Shown: positions 8,266 to 17,458, counted from the stretch's first letter. The stretch: DNA of 64,000 nt from JARLGU01 sp036504535 (GCA_036504535.1 DASXUY010000054.1:8383-72382), one strand, 5' to 3'. Made by a program: numbers and translations. Notes: a model not told the origin generated them from the sequence alone.

Positions 8266-8619
8266 CTACCCCAGCTTTTCGTCAATCTCACGTTTCCGTG
8301 TGAGGATAATCTCTTCAACGAGCGCTTCGGGGATTGGATTGCTTGCGGAAAAGCGGATAGTGCCTGCCGACAGACTATAGGCTGTTAGCTTATCGCGAAG
8401 CTTATCGACAACTTTGCCACTCATCGGGTAAATGCTGAGGTGCTTCTTGGCCGCCATAAAACTAATCAATCCTTTGCCCCTGTATTTAACCGTCGGCATA
8501 CCGTACGATAGCCCATCCTCTGTATCGGGCACGACTCGACTGACGATGGAGCGTATTCGGTCCAGCTCAACACGCTCGTCGGGCTTGACGGTCTCAAGGT
8601 AGTCATCGTATACGGACAT
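8266..8619 (-). CDS. DUF1801 (YdhG/YdeI-like) protein
   Basis: A 117-residue protein that fits the DUF1801 fold throughout: an N-terminal helix YDDYLETVKPDERVELDRIRSIV, then YGMPTVKYRGKGLISFMAAKKHLSIYPMS, and a C-terminal segment GTIRFSASNPIPEALVEEIILTRKREI. Some relatives were described as iron-binding frataxin-like proteins; the exact role is open. The gene ends convergent to the upstream lipoprotein gene and starts 14 bp after the WecA-like stop. Confidence 0.88.
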   Translation of the reverse strand: MSVYDDYLETVKPDERVELDRIRSIVSRVVPDTEDGLSYGMPTVKYRGKGLISFMAAKKHLSIYPMSGKVVDKLRDKLTAYSLSAGTIRFSASNPIPEALVEEIILTRKREIDEKLG

Positions 8620-8632
8620 CGGGTTTAGCCTC

Positions 8633-9646
8633 CTACTTCAGGAAGTAGAGCAGCGCGAACGCACCGAGGCAGCAGATGGCGGCGATGCCGTAGATCACCC
8701 AAACTGCCTGTTTGGTCGAAAGGCCGCGGTTGATGAGGATGTGGTGCAAGTGCGATGTGCGGTCCGGCAGGTGCGCGGGGACGCGGTTGATGGTGCGCTG
8801 GGTAACGACCCGCATGCCGTCGAAGATGGGCACGCCGAGGACGATGATCGGCAGCACAACGCTGACCGTCGCCGCCATCTTGAACGCGCCAAGCATAGCG
8901 ACCGCAGCCAAGATGAAGCCGATGAACTGAGCACCGATGGTGCCCATGATGATGGTCGCCGGGTTATAGTTGTGGCGAAGGAAGCCGACACACACGCCGA
9001 CGAGTGCGGCGGCAAAGATGCTGACCTCGTATTGGTGCGCCTGTGCGGCCATGAGCGCGAGCGTTATGCCTGAGATTGCGCTGATACCCGCCGCGAGACC
9101 GTCAAGCCCATCCATGAAGTCCACGGTTTTGGCAACGCCAAACACCCAGACCAGCGTAAACAGGCAGCTCCAGCCAAGCGGAATTGGCATCCACGTAGCG
9201 GCAAATGGGTTGGTAATGCCATCGATGCGAACGTTGCAGAAGAAGAGTATCAGGCCAGCGCCTACAAGGGCGAGCGACTGCCAGATAGCCGAGAGGTCGA
9301 ACTTGTCGTCGAGCGCGCCGACGATAGCGACAAGAGTCGCGCCCGCCAGAATCCCGGTGTATTGCTTGAAATGCCCTGGGTCGAGAAGGCGGGGGTGCGC
9401 GTCGGGATGAAGTTGGAACCGTAGCACCATCCATGCGAGTATTAGGGAAACGGTAAGCATGTACGCGGCGTACATGGCGACACCGCCCCAGCGCGGGATA
9501 GGCTGTTTGTGAACGTCACGCTCGCGCGGGATGGCGACGGCACCGTACTTGACCGCGAGGTTTCGTACCAGCGGCGTGAGCAGGTAGCAGAGCACCATCG
9601 CCACGATAAAAGCCAACGGCGGCAAAAGGGGAAAAGGAGTTTTCAT
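8633..9646 (-). CDS. MraY/WecA-family undecaprenyl-phosphate sugar-1-phosphate transferase
   Basis: A 337-residue integral membrane protein with about ten transmembrane helices. Family motifs are present: HKQPIPRWGGVAMY near the N-terminus, GALDDKFDLS (the acidic DD pair), NxxDFMDGLDGLAAG (metal site), and HLHHILINRGLS near the C-terminus. These enzymes move a sugar phosphate from a UDP-sugar to undecaprenyl phosphate. The histidine-rich loop favours the WecA/TagO group for surface polysaccharide over the MraY peptidoglycan enzyme. No other polysaccharide gene is adjacent. Confidence 0.92.
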   Translation of the reverse strand: MKTPFPLLPPLAFIVAMVLCYLLTPLVRNLAVKYGAVAIPRERDVHKQPIPRWGGVAMYAAYMLTVSLILAWMVLRFQLHPDAHPRLLDPGHFKQYTGILAGATLVAIVGALDDKFDLSAIWQSLALVGAGLILFFCNVRIDGITNPFAATWMPIPLGWSCLFTLVWVFGVAKTVDFMDGLDGLAAGISAISGITLALMAAQAHQYEVSIFAAALVGVCVGFLRHNYNPATIIMGTIGAQFIGFILAAVAMLGAFKMAATVSVVLPIIVLGVPIFDGMRVVTQRTINRVPAHLPDRTSHLHHILINRGLSTKQAVWVIYGIAAICCLGAFALLYFLK

Positions 9647-9695
9647 TCCAACTTACTCAATTAATGCGGCCAACAGCGACCGCCGCAGGTATCGC

Positions 9696-10136
9696 TTAGA
9701 TTTCGGCAGATGCCACTTTGCGGTAGACCAATTCCACGCCGCCAGCGTTCAGGACTTCAAGAGCAAACTCGTCGGGATAGTCGCCGCCGATGACCACTTT
9801 GACTATACCGGCGTTCACGATCATTTTCGCACACATGTTGCACGGCTGCGCGGTGCAGTAAAGGGTTGCGCCTTCTGTTCGGACGCCGAAGAAAGCACCT
9901 TGAATGATTGCGTTCTGTTCGGCGTGCAGACAACGAATGCAGTGGCCGTTGACCATGTGGCAGCCCACATCCTGGCAGTGCGCAAGGCCGATGGGTGCGC
10001 CGTTATAGCCAGTGGTGAGGATGCGGCGGTCGCGGACGATGACGGCGCCCACCTGTCGGCGAAGGCACGTTGCGCGGGTCGACACGTCGACCGCGATCTG
10101 CATGAAATACTCATCCCAAGATGGTCGATTAGACAT
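9696..10136 (-). CDS. Deoxycytidylate (dCMP) deaminase
   Basis: A 146-residue zinc deaminase. The zinc and catalytic motifs are CLHAEQNAI (His ligand and proton-shuttle Glu) and PCNMCAKM (two Cys ligands). The ATG at 10136 is chosen because GGGAGT sits five bases upstream; the GTG two codons earlier is too close to it. The enzyme converts dCMP to dUMP for dTMP synthesis. ComEB-type homologues share this architecture. It precedes the WecA-like gene on the same strand with a 49-bp gap. Confidence 0.93.
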   Translation of the reverse strand: MSNRPSWDEYFMQIAVDVSTRATCLRRQVGAVIVRDRRILTTGYNGAPIGLAHCQDVGCHMVNGHCIRCLHAEQNAIIQGAFFGVRTEGATLYCTAQPCNMCAKMIVNAGIVKVVIGGDYPDEFALEVLNAGGVELVYRKVASAEI

Positions 10137-10218
10137 TGGCACTCCCGTTTACTACCAGGCCCGCTGCGGCCTATGTTCCCGGCCCTCAGCCGGCGCGTTT
10201 CGATCATTCCGCAATGTG

Positions 10219-10740
10219 TTAGATTTTGCGCCATTCGCGGAGAATGACCATCGCTTTGGGCGGCGGATCTTCCCAGAGCCAGTTAACTTTGATCCATAGG
10301 TCGGGCAGGATCTTGCTGCGATATATTCCAGATTCGCCCATGCGCGCTGGGACCAGCTGCTTTTCGGCGTTGCGAATGTAGAACGTCGCGACCTTGTGTT
10401 CGGGATCGATCAGCCAGTATTCGCGAACTCCGGTTTGCTCGTAATCGGCGAGGCTGGATGTTCGGTCTTCGGGGTCGCTGCCCCATGGTATGATTTCGAT
10501 AGCGATATCGGCCGACCCTTCGAGACAGTCATCGGCAATGAGACCGAGGTGCTCCCGCACAACAATTTGCAAGTCCGGCATCATTTCGACATCGTCGCCG
10601 CAGTTCATGATGAACGGAGCCGCAAAGACAGCGCCCGCGTCATTGTAGTCGGTGGAGAGCTTGAGAATACAAGCCAGAAACACGATCAGAGCCGAGTGTC
10701 GGCTGGTGACCGGGCTGATTTCGACAACATGTGTTTCCAT
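10219..10740 (-). CDS. Uma2-family (DUF820) putative restriction-endonuclease-like protein
   Basis: A 173-residue protein with the Uma2 signature: MMPDLQIVV, a central SADIAIEII, then ADYEQTGVREYWLIDPEHKVATFYIR. The fold is PD-(D/E)XK-like. The usual EVLSPS is replaced by EIIPWGS, so the catalytic triad may be changed. Uma2 proteins are abundant in Cyanobacteria, Chloroflexi and Armatimonadota and their role is unproven. It is divergent from the GH36 gene. Confidence 0.88.
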   Translation of the reverse strand: METHVVEISPVTSRHSALIVFLACILKLSTDYNDAGAVFAAPFIMNCGDDVEMMPDLQIVVREHLGLIADDCLEGSADIAIEIIPWGSDPEDRTSSLADYEQTGVREYWLIDPEHKVATFYIRNAEKQLVPARMGESGIYRSKILPDLWIKVNWLWEDPPPKAMVILREWRKI

Positions 10741-11109
10741 AGGGTGAAGGGTGAAACAGTTCTACTAGCGGTTAGTCAATATCGGACGCTTCCAAGCGTT
10801 CCGAAACCTGATCGACGTTTGCCTTTAGTAATATACCGTATTTTAGCTCGCTGCATGAGGCGCAGTCCTGCCTAAGTGCGAGACGGTTATTCATTTGGGG
10901 TATTTGTAGCGAGATTACAGCCGATTGATGAGCCACCGCGCAAACGAGAGATTTGGCGAATTCTCGAATGGCGGTATATATTAGTGCGGCGACCAACCTT
11001 AAGCCTCCCACTTGGCAGTAGCATGTCAGGTTTAGAGTACAATGGAATTCAGCAAACAGCGCGTGACTATGGGGTCCGCAATCCGTCTGTGAAGCATCAG
11101 ATACCTCAC
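10741..11109. other. Divergent intergenic region between Uma2 and GH36 genes
   Basis: The region of 369 bp probably carries promoters for both genes. An imperfect inverted repeat CGGACGCTT / AAGCGTTCCG occurs at about 10782-10802. A TACAAT box is at 11038-11043 but its best -35 (TTGGCA) is 20 bp away. The GH36 reading frame stays open back to 10876, but this part is unlike the enzyme family. Confidence 0.4.
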
Positions 11110-13272
11110 ATGCCAATACAAACCCTTTCCAAGTTCCAAGTCTCCGACATCACTGTCCGCTACCAGCATGACGACTCCACGGGACGTGTTTCCGTCGAGC
11201 TTCTGCCCACCGAAACCATCCAGAGCGTCCCGGTGCACCGCGAAAAGCTGAGACCCTCTGATCCGGTAGCGTTTCGACATTTGCCAACAGCCTGGGATCC
11301 GCTTGCGGTCACTTTGGACCCGGTGGCGCATGTCAAGATCGTCGGCGACGAGTACACCGGCGGATTCGGGCAAGGACGCACCATGCGCAGCGCTCCGTCG
11401 AACGGCAGATTTAAGTTCGACAAGCAGGATGTCGTCACCGAGGGAGCCAAGACTACGGTTATTACTCGCCTCGTGAGCGAAACCGGCTACGCCATCGAAC
11501 ACCATTTGTCGTGGCACGACGGCGATGCTGCGGTGCAGGTGCATACGGTCTTTATCAACACCTCCAAACTACCGGTGACGCTGGAAATGCTCACAAGCTT
11601 TTCTCTCGGCGGCATCTCGCCCTTTGACGAAGCCGATGCGCCGGAGCGATTGATCGTCCACCGATTTCGGGCGGGTTGGAGTTCCGAGGGGAAATTAGAC
11701 TCCCAATCGATCGAGGACTTGCATCTTGAGCCATCATGGATCGGACACGGCGTTTTTAGCGAACGGTTTGGTCAGGTCGGCTCTATGCCTGTTCGTGGCT
11801 GGTTCCCCTTTATCGCCATCGAGGATGTCGATGCCGAAGTGGTTTGGGGCGCTCAGCTGGCGTGCTCCGGCTCGTGGCAGATGGAAGCCTACCGCCGCGA
11901 CGACTACGTCGCGATCTCCGGTGGTCTTGCTGACCGCGAGTTTGGGCACTGGACTAAAACCGTCGGTGTCGGCGAGAGCTTCACCACGCCTCCCGCAACT
12001 CTCTCCTCGGTTTTCGGTTGCCTCGACGACCTATGCGACAGATTAACAGCGGTTCAGCACCGCGCGGCCGACACTCACCCTGCAGTCGAACAAGACATGC
12101 CCATCGTGTTCAATGAGTGGTGTACGACATGGGGCGATCCAACGCACGAGCGCCTGGAGGGGATTGCTCGTAAGCTGCAAGGCTCGAAGGTGCGATACCT
12201 TGTGATCGACGCTGGTTGGTATAAGGTGGATGGCGTCGATTGGGGTTCGTGTCATGGCGACTGGATTCCCAGTACAACGCTCTTCCCGGACGGGCTGAAG
12301 GCAACGGCGGACATGATTCGCTCCCACGGGCTCATCCCTGGGCTCTGGTTCGAGATGGAGACTTGCGGGGCGAGTTCCGAAGCCTTTCAATTGGTCGACC
12401 TGCACCTCAAGCGCGACGGCGTTCCGATCACGGTAGGGGGACGACGTTTCTGGGACTTGAATGATTCGCGCGCTGTTGACCGATTGTCGGAACGCGTTAT
12501 CGACCTGCTTGAAAGCTGCGGATTTGGGTATATGAAGGTGGATTACAACGAAACCATCGGCATAGGCGCGGATGGGGCCGAGTCACAGGGAGAAGGGCTC
12601 CGCGCGCACGTGGAAGGAGTTCACCGATTCTTCCGTAAAATACGCGAGCGACTACCTGACCTTGTGATCGAAAACTGCTCGTCCGGGGGCCACCGCCTTG
12701 AGCCGGCGATGATGGGCCTCACGGCAATGTCGTCGTTCTCGGACGCTCACGAGACAGTTGAAATCCCAATTATCGCGGCCAACTTGCACTCGTTGATGCT
12801 GCCTCGCCAGTCGCAGATTTGGGCTGTCTTGCACGATGACGACACAGACCGCCGCCTGGTCTACAGCCTCGCTGCAACCTTTTTAGGGCGAATGTGCTTA
12901 TCGGGCGATGTTGACAAGCTCTCTGATCGCCAATGGGCCATCGTTCACGCTGCAGAAGACCTGTACGAACTTTCCGCAGGCACAATAAAGTACGGCAGCA
13001 GCCACATGACCGGGGAGATGGGCACGAGTTGGCGCCACCCTCGAGGGTGGCAAGCTGTAACCAGAATCGCGGACGATGGCGAATCTGCGCTCGTGGTCGT
13101 TCACGCGTTCGCTGCAGCACCATCGGAAATCGAAGTACTACTCCCGGACGAAGGCTGGGCCATCTCAGGCCAGTTGTCATCGGGCTCTGTCGCCAAACTC
13201 AACGGTGACGCACTCGGAATTTCCCCCGAGGGAGATTTCAGTGGTCACGTCATTTTGCTCAAGAAAGTGTAA
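11110..13272 (+). CDS. GH36-family alpha-galactosidase
   Basis: A 720-residue cytoplasmic-type enzyme with no signal peptide. The N-terminal beta-sandwich (GRTMRSAPSNGRFKFDKQD) is followed by a TIM barrel with DAGWYKVDGVDWG. The nucleophile is Asp478 in MKVDYNE, and the general acid/base is Asp545 in SSFSDAHE. It hydrolyses terminal alpha-galactosides such as melibiose and raffinose. The ATG at 11110 is preferred over upstream starts because family similarity begins there. It is followed after 10 bp by a GH5 gene, so the two probably form an operon for a galactosylated glycan such as galactomannan. Confidence 0.9.
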   Translation: MPIQTLSKFQVSDITVRYQHDDSTGRVSVELLPTETIQSVPVHREKLRPSDPVAFRHLPTAWDPLAVTLDPVAHVKIVGDEYTGGFGQGRTMRSAPSNGRFKFDKQDVVTEGAKTTVITRLVSETGYAIEHHLSWHDGDAAVQVHTVFINTSKLPVTLEMLTSFSLGGISPFDEADAPERLIVHRFRAGWSSEGKLDSQSIEDLHLEPSWIGHGVFSERFGQVGSMPVRGWFPFIAIEDVDAEVVWGAQLACSGSWQMEAYRRDDYVAISGGLADREFGHWTKTVGVGESFTTPPATLSSVFGCLDDLCDRLTAVQHRAADTHPAVEQDMPIVFNEWCTTWGDPTHERLEGIARKLQGSKVRYLVIDAGWYKVDGVDWGSCHGDWIPSTTLFPDGLKATADMIRSHGLIPGLWFEMETCGASSEAFQLVDLHLKRDGVPITVGGRRFWDLNDSRAVDRLSERVIDLLESCGFGYMKVDYNETIGIGADGAESQGEGLRAHVEGVHRFFRKIRERLPDLVIENCSSGGHRLEPAMMGLTAMSSFSDAHETVEIPIIAANLHSLMLPRQSQIWAVLHDDDTDRRLVYSLAATFLGRMCLSGDVDKLSDRQWAIVHAAEDLYELSAGTIKYGSSHMTGEMGTSWRHPRGWQAVTRIADDGESALVVVHAFAAAPSEIEVLLPDEGWAISGQLSSGSVAKLNGDALGISPEGDFSGHVILLKKV

Positions 13273-13282
13273 GGTGGTTCCA

Positions 13283-14296
13283 ATGAAGCGAAGCCTTTGC
13301 AAGACCCTGATAGCGAGCATCGCCCTCCTCGTACTCTGCGCTACGTCGTCCCGCGTCATTGCTGATCCGATAAAGGGATACCATGTGACGCGCGGCATCA
13401 TTGTGCGCGATGGCGTCCCCATGGCCCTGCGTGGCGTTAACGCGTTCCATGTTTACGCGGGAGACGGTTCGGATCTCGACATCTGGCCTGGTATCTCAAT
13501 CGTTCGCGAGTATGTTCGGAACCTCCGAGATACTCCACTTGACGCCAACGTGACCGTGGACGACAAACCCAACCACGCTCGCCTGCATTCGCTGACAGAC
13601 GTGGTCGCCAATAACACGGCGCGGGGGCGTGTGACAATCCTTTGTCCGTTCGGCTGGGATGGAACCAAAGACACCCTGTTTCGAGGGAAGCAACCGTCAA
13701 CCACTCCCTATTACGCCGACTATAAGGCGCGCCTTCACGATTGGGCGGTCAAGTTCGCGTCAAACCCGAATGTGTGGCTAGAGGTGTGGAACGAGCCGTT
13801 TGCTGGCCCCACTACCCCCGAGAATGAAGCGCTGTGGCTGGCCGACATGACGGCGATGGTTGACAACTTGCGCACGGCTGGCTGGGATGGAATCATTGTC
13901 GTTCCCACCACATCGTGGGGCCAGGACGAAGGCGTCATCTTCCGCAAGGGCGGCGACCTGACGAAAGATCGGAAAGACGTCGTATTCGATGTCCACGTCT
14001 ACGAGCAGTGGCTGAAGGGAACTGCGGACATGATGGGTGTGAGGCTAGATGCGGTTAAAGCAACCGGGCAAGCGTTCATCATTGGCGAAGTCGGGCCACA
14101 AAACAATCTGGACGTTCTCGACACGGCGCCCTTCCTGAACGCAGCCCGCTCTCGACAAATCCCGGTGCTGGGATGGGTCTTCAGCCGATCAAACAAGGAA
14201 GCGAACGCACTTCTCACTCGCGATGGCAAACCCCACGATACTGGCAACTTCAACTGGGGATCGACATTTCGCGACTACCTGGCCGCGCCAAAGTAG
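13283..14296 (+). CDS. Secreted GH5-like cellulase/mannanase-family glycoside hydrolase
   Basis: A 337-residue protein. Residues 1-26 are a signal peptide ending SSRVIADP. The catalytic acid/base is Glu171 in WLEVWNEPF, and the nucleophile is Glu269 in FIIGEVGP, the two glutamates of clan GH-A. The start is set by AAGGTGG before the ATG and by the signal peptide; a longer open frame begins inside GH36. Being 10 bp behind the GH36 gene suggests joint action on a galactose-substituted beta-1,4-glycan. The exact subfamily is not resolved. Confidence 0.85.
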   Translation: MKRSLCKTLIASIALLVLCATSSRVIADPIKGYHVTRGIIVRDGVPMALRGVNAFHVYAGDGSDLDIWPGISIVREYVRNLRDTPLDANVTVDDKPNHARLHSLTDVVANNTARGRVTILCPFGWDGTKDTLFRGKQPSTTPYYADYKARLHDWAVKFASNPNVWLEVWNEPFAGPTTPENEALWLADMTAMVDNLRTAGWDGIIVVPTTSWGQDEGVIFRKGGDLTKDRKDVVFDVHVYEQWLKGTADMMGVRLDAVKATGQAFIIGEVGPQNNLDVLDTAPFLNAARSRQIPVLGWVFSRSNKEANALLTRDGKPHDTGNFNWGSTFRDYLAAPK

Positions 14297-14303
14297 CTCT
14301 CAG

Positions 14304-14335
14304 CCCCACCTCCGGCCATTATCCCGGAGGTGGGG
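14304..14335 (+). terminator. Hairpin after the GH36-GH5 operon
   Basis: CCCCACCTCCGG (14304-14315) and CCGGAGGTGGGG (14324-14335) form a perfect 12-bp stem with an 8-base loop just after the GH5 stop. There is no T-run, so it may stabilise the 3' end instead of acting as an intrinsic terminator. Confidence 0.55.
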
Positions 14336-14442
14336 AGAATCCGCAGCCGCCTTCACCGCACCTGCTGGCCCTTGGCTGGCGGCACGACGCCCCTGTCATC
14401 CCCACCTCACTGCCTCAAACCCGCTTCACATGCAACCTTTCC

Positions 14443-14467
14443 TGACACGCTGTGTCAAACTGTGACA
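14443..14467. promoter_or_regulatory. Possible operator upstream of lemA
   Basis: TGACACGCTGTGTCA is a 15-bp palindrome, followed three bases later by TGTGACA, a third half-site. It lies about 27 bp upstream of the candidate -35 box of lemA. The binding protein is unknown. Confidence 0.4.
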
Positions 14468-14493
14468 GGGATTAAACCGCCGCGAACAGAACA

Positions 14494-14522
14494 TTGTGCC
14501 CGGCAGGCGCGACCACTAAAAT
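14494..14522 (+). promoter_or_regulatory. Candidate sigma-70 promoter for lemA
   Basis: TTGTGC, a 17-bp spacer, and TAAAAT lie 42 bp upstream of the lemA start codon. The match to consensus is moderate. Confidence 0.4.
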
Positions 14523-14564
14523 CACCGAATCCGTTCGCCGCCCATTGGCCCTTAGGAGGGCAAT

Positions 14565-15152
14565 ATGACTACCGTTATCGTTGTTATCGTCATTGCAGTT
14601 GTTGTGATCGCCCCGTTGGTCGTCATCTACAACAGCCTCGTGACGTTGCGTAACCGTTACAAAAATGAGTATTCGCAGATCGATGTTCAGCTACAGCGCC
14701 GCCACGACCTCATCCCGAACCTGGTCGAAACGGCGAAGGGCTATATGGCTCATGAGCGTGGGACGCTCGACGAAGTCACTCAGGCGCGCAATATGGCAAC
14801 GGCGGCCGGACGGGCTGCGGCCGTAGCGCCGGGCGATGTCGATGCGATGCACAATATCAGTGCCGCTGAGGGCGCTCTTGGCGGCGCTCTTAGCCGTCTG
14901 CTCGCCGTGGTCGAATCCTATCCTGACCTCAAGGCCAACCAGACAATGATCGTGCTCATGGAAGAGCTTACGTCCACCGAAAACAAAGTGACCTTCGCTC
15001 GCCAGGCGTACAACGACTCGGTGATGGTCTACAACACGGCGCGGGAAACGTTCCCGAACAGCGCAATCGCCGGAGCGTTCAACTTCGCCGCCGCCGCGCC
15101 GTTCCAGGTGGACGATGCCGCCGTACGCGCCGCTCCCGTCGTGAAGTTCTAA
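14565..15152 (+). CDS. lemA: LemA-family membrane protein
   Basis: A 195-residue protein with one N-terminal transmembrane helix (TVIVVIVIAVVVIAPLVVIYNSLV) and a coiled helical domain with the conserved QIDVQLQRRHDLIPNLVETAKGY and LLAVVESYPDLKANQ motifs. LemA proteins are commonly encoded next to HtpX-like M48 proteases, as here, where the protease starts two bases after the stop. The function is not settled; envelope stress handling is proposed. The start has a strong ribosome site (TTAGGAGGGC). Confidence 0.93.
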   Translation: MTTVIVVIVIAVVVIAPLVVIYNSLVTLRNRYKNEYSQIDVQLQRRHDLIPNLVETAKGYMAHERGTLDEVTQARNMATAAGRAAAVAPGDVDAMHNISAAEGALGGALSRLLAVVESYPDLKANQTMIVLMEELTSTENKVTFARQAYNDSVMVYNTARETFPNSAIAGAFNFAAAAPFQVDDAAVRAAPVVKF

Positions 15153-15154
15153 CC

Positions 15155-17191
15155 ATGCCACGATCAATGGATTTCTTCGCCGCGCAAGATCGCGCAAAGC
15201 GGTCGACAGTGCTGCTTGTGTTCCTCTACATGGTCGCCATTATCGGCGTCGTGGTAGCAACCGATGCCGCCGTGTCGTGTGTGACTGCCATATTTATAGT
15301 CGACAAGATCCACTATACATTTGAGCAGGTGTTCAGGTTGCTGTTGCCGTACATCGGCGGGGTTGTAACGGTGATTGTCGTCGGCGCGACTGTGATGAAG
15401 GCGAACGAGATCGGCGGCAACGGCACCAAAATAGGCGACTTGCTGGGCGCGAGATGGCTGAACGTGACCCCCACAGTCCCGTCCGAGATACGTTTCAAGA
15501 ATGTGGTCGAGGAAATGGCGCTTGCTGCCGGCGTCCGACCGCCGCGTATGTGTATCCTCGACAAAGAGATGGGCATCAATGCCTTCGCCGCAGGGACGAA
15601 CAATGTCGATGCGGTAATAGGCGTCACCGCTGGATGTCTCGGCCAGCTATCGCGCGACGAACTCCAGGCGATAGTCGCCCACGAGTTCAGCCACATTCTG
15701 AACAACGACACGCTGCTCAATACGCGCGCATTCTCCATGGTGTTCGGACTCCTCGCGATCTCCACAATAGGATCGGGCATGTTGACGTTGACCTCCGAAG
15801 TCAGCTCGCGAGACACGCGTAACAGCAACAGTGGAGGAGTGAGCGCCGCGTTCTTTATCCTCGGCCTCATACTCGTTATCGTCGGCAGCATCGGGGCGTT
15901 CGCCGGTCGCGTACTGCGAGCCGCTATCGCCCGCCAACGCGAATACCTCGCTGACGCCGCCGCCGTGCAGTACACGCGCAACGCCGACGCGGTCGCATCG
16001 GCGCTGTACAAGATGGCGACCGCGGGATCTCACCTGAAGTATTGTCCCGGCGAAGAAGTGGAGCACTTTCTCTTCGGCGCGGGCTCAAGCAGCCATTGGG
16101 GACGTATCCCCGTTACGCGTGCCCATCCGCCTGCACCAAAGCGCATCCTTGCGGTTCGCCCCGGGTTTCAGCCTGTGGGAAGTAAAGCCGTGCCTGTGTC
16201 GGAGTTGAAGGAAGACGACGACGGCTTCGGCACTGCGGTGACACCGTGGGACGAGTTTGACGCTAACAACCAGGACCTCAGCAACCCAGAAGTGAGGGAC
16301 CTGATGCTGCAGATCCCTGGCACAGGCGGCTTAGGCGGCGTCATCTCCGGGGTGATCGCCGCGCACGGCACCCAGAAGCCGCCCCCGAAGGCTCTCATGC
16401 CGCTTCGGGAAGCTGTGCCGCCCACGCCAGCGTTCACGCCGCCGCCTGGCCTGGTCTCGGCTCTTCCACCTACCGTGAGATCATCCGCCACTGCGCCGGA
16501 AAGCGCTGCCGCCGTCTGCTTTGCCATTGCCGCTGCCAACCAACCGCCTGCGGTATGGACGCCAATCATCGCAGCATCCGCCGATGCTTCGACGGCGGGA
16601 ACGGTGAAAGCAGCGGTTGCGGAAATAACGCCGCTGGCGATCCGCTCCCGAATGGCGCTGCTGGATGCGGCTTCCGTTACCGCTCAAAGTCTGCGGCAGG
16701 ATGAAGTCGCGACGCTTGTCCGGGCGGTCGATACGCTGGTGGCGTCGGCGAAAAAGGCCGACCTCGCCACCATGGCCGTCTACTGGCGGCTCAACCGCAT
16801 CACCGCCCGTGTACCGCAAGCCGACGCGGCTCGCGCAACGTGGACTGAAGGTTCGAAGCACATTGCCGTCCTCATCACCTACCTGGCGCGACTGCAATAC
16901 GGGACTGGAGTGCAAGCATCGAATGCCTACGCTGTCGCGTCGCGCTCATTCGCATCCCTCGGCGCGCTTCCGCCGATGCCCAGGCCCGGCGTCATCATGC
17001 CGCAGCAACTGCCGCAAGCGCTCAATGCCCTCGCCGGAGCATCCGACTCCACCCGCGACGTCCTCGTCGAAACCGCCGCCGATCTAGTGATCCAGGCCCA
17101 AATCCCCCAACCCGGCGCGGACACCCTGCTGCGCATCATCTGCGACGCTGCCAACCGCAACGTCCCGGAGGCGGTAGGGCGGTGGGTGTGA
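15155..17191 (+). CDS. M48-family membrane metalloprotease (HtpX-like) with long C-terminal extension
   Basis: A 678-residue protein. Two N-terminal transmembrane helices lie in the first 90 residues. The zinc motif HEFSH is in AIVAHEFSHILNND, with the third ligand probably in REYLADAAAVQ, and two more membrane segments between. It degrades misfolded membrane proteins if it acts like HtpX. After about residue 330 comes a 350-residue Pro/Ala-rich and then helical extension absent from standard HtpX (about 290 residues). It is translationally coupled with lemA. Confidence 0.9.
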   Translation: MPRSMDFFAAQDRAKRSTVLLVFLYMVAIIGVVVATDAAVSCVTAIFIVDKIHYTFEQVFRLLLPYIGGVVTVIVVGATVMKANEIGGNGTKIGDLLGARWLNVTPTVPSEIRFKNVVEEMALAAGVRPPRMCILDKEMGINAFAAGTNNVDAVIGVTAGCLGQLSRDELQAIVAHEFSHILNNDTLLNTRAFSMVFGLLAISTIGSGMLTLTSEVSSRDTRNSNSGGVSAAFFILGLILVIVGSIGAFAGRVLRAAIARQREYLADAAAVQYTRNADAVASALYKMATAGSHLKYCPGEEVEHFLFGAGSSSHWGRIPVTRAHPPAPKRILAVRPGFQPVGSKAVPVSELKEDDDGFGTAVTPWDEFDANNQDLSNPEVRDLMLQIPGTGGLGGVISGVIAAHGTQKPPPKALMPLREAVPPTPAFTPPPGLVSALPPTVRSSATAPESAAAVCFAIAAANQPPAVWTPIIAASADASTAGTVKAAVAEITPLAIRSRMALLDAASVTAQSLRQDEVATLVRAVDTLVASAKKADLATMAVYWRLNRITARVPQADAARATWTEGSKHIAVLITYLARLQYGTGVQASNAYAVASRSFASLGALPPMPRPGVIMPQQLPQALNALAGASDSTRDVLVETAADLVIQAQIPQPGADTLLRIICDAANRNVPEAVGRWV

Positions 17192-17259
17192 GGGGGTAGC
17201 GGGCAGGTGGCGCAGAGAAGACGGTGGAGCATGTGCGTGGCGAAAGCGCTGCAATCCGT

Positions 17260-17314
17260 CCGTAGGTTGGAAACCTACGGCTCTTAAGTGCTTGAAAGTA
17301 CCCCGTGGGCACTA
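17260..17314 (-). repeat. Dispersed intergenic repeat, copy 2
   Basis: An inverted copy of the element at 3371-3423, with the palindrome CCGTAGGTTggaAACCTACGG at 17260-17280 and the matching AAGTGCTTGAAAGTACCC arm to its right. It lies directly beside the outermost decayed pafA tail and may mark the end of the ankyrin duplication array. Confidence 0.75.
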
Positions 17315-17331
17315 GGAATATGATCGCTCTA

Positions 17332-17386
17332 TCACAATCCGCAGGCAAACTGCGTGGCTTCTTCCTCATACGTGCTGAACGGGTTC
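17332..17386 (-). pseudogene. Duplicated 3' tail of the pafA gene, third copy
   Basis: Read on the minus strand this gives NPFSTYEEEATQFACGL followed by TGA, nearly identical to the last 17 residues of the PafA protein encoded at 20631-22106 (Ser replaced by Cys). Nothing of the rest of pafA is present. It follows the ankyrin gene at 17459-18910 in the direction of transcription and is explained by tandem duplication of a unit made of the pafA tail plus an ankyrin gene. Confidence 0.8.
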
Positions 17387-17458
17387 GAGCTAGTGGAGTG
17401 CGTAAACATACTCCCCATACCCATGTATAAAACGTCCTAATCCATCTCCGTAAGCATC

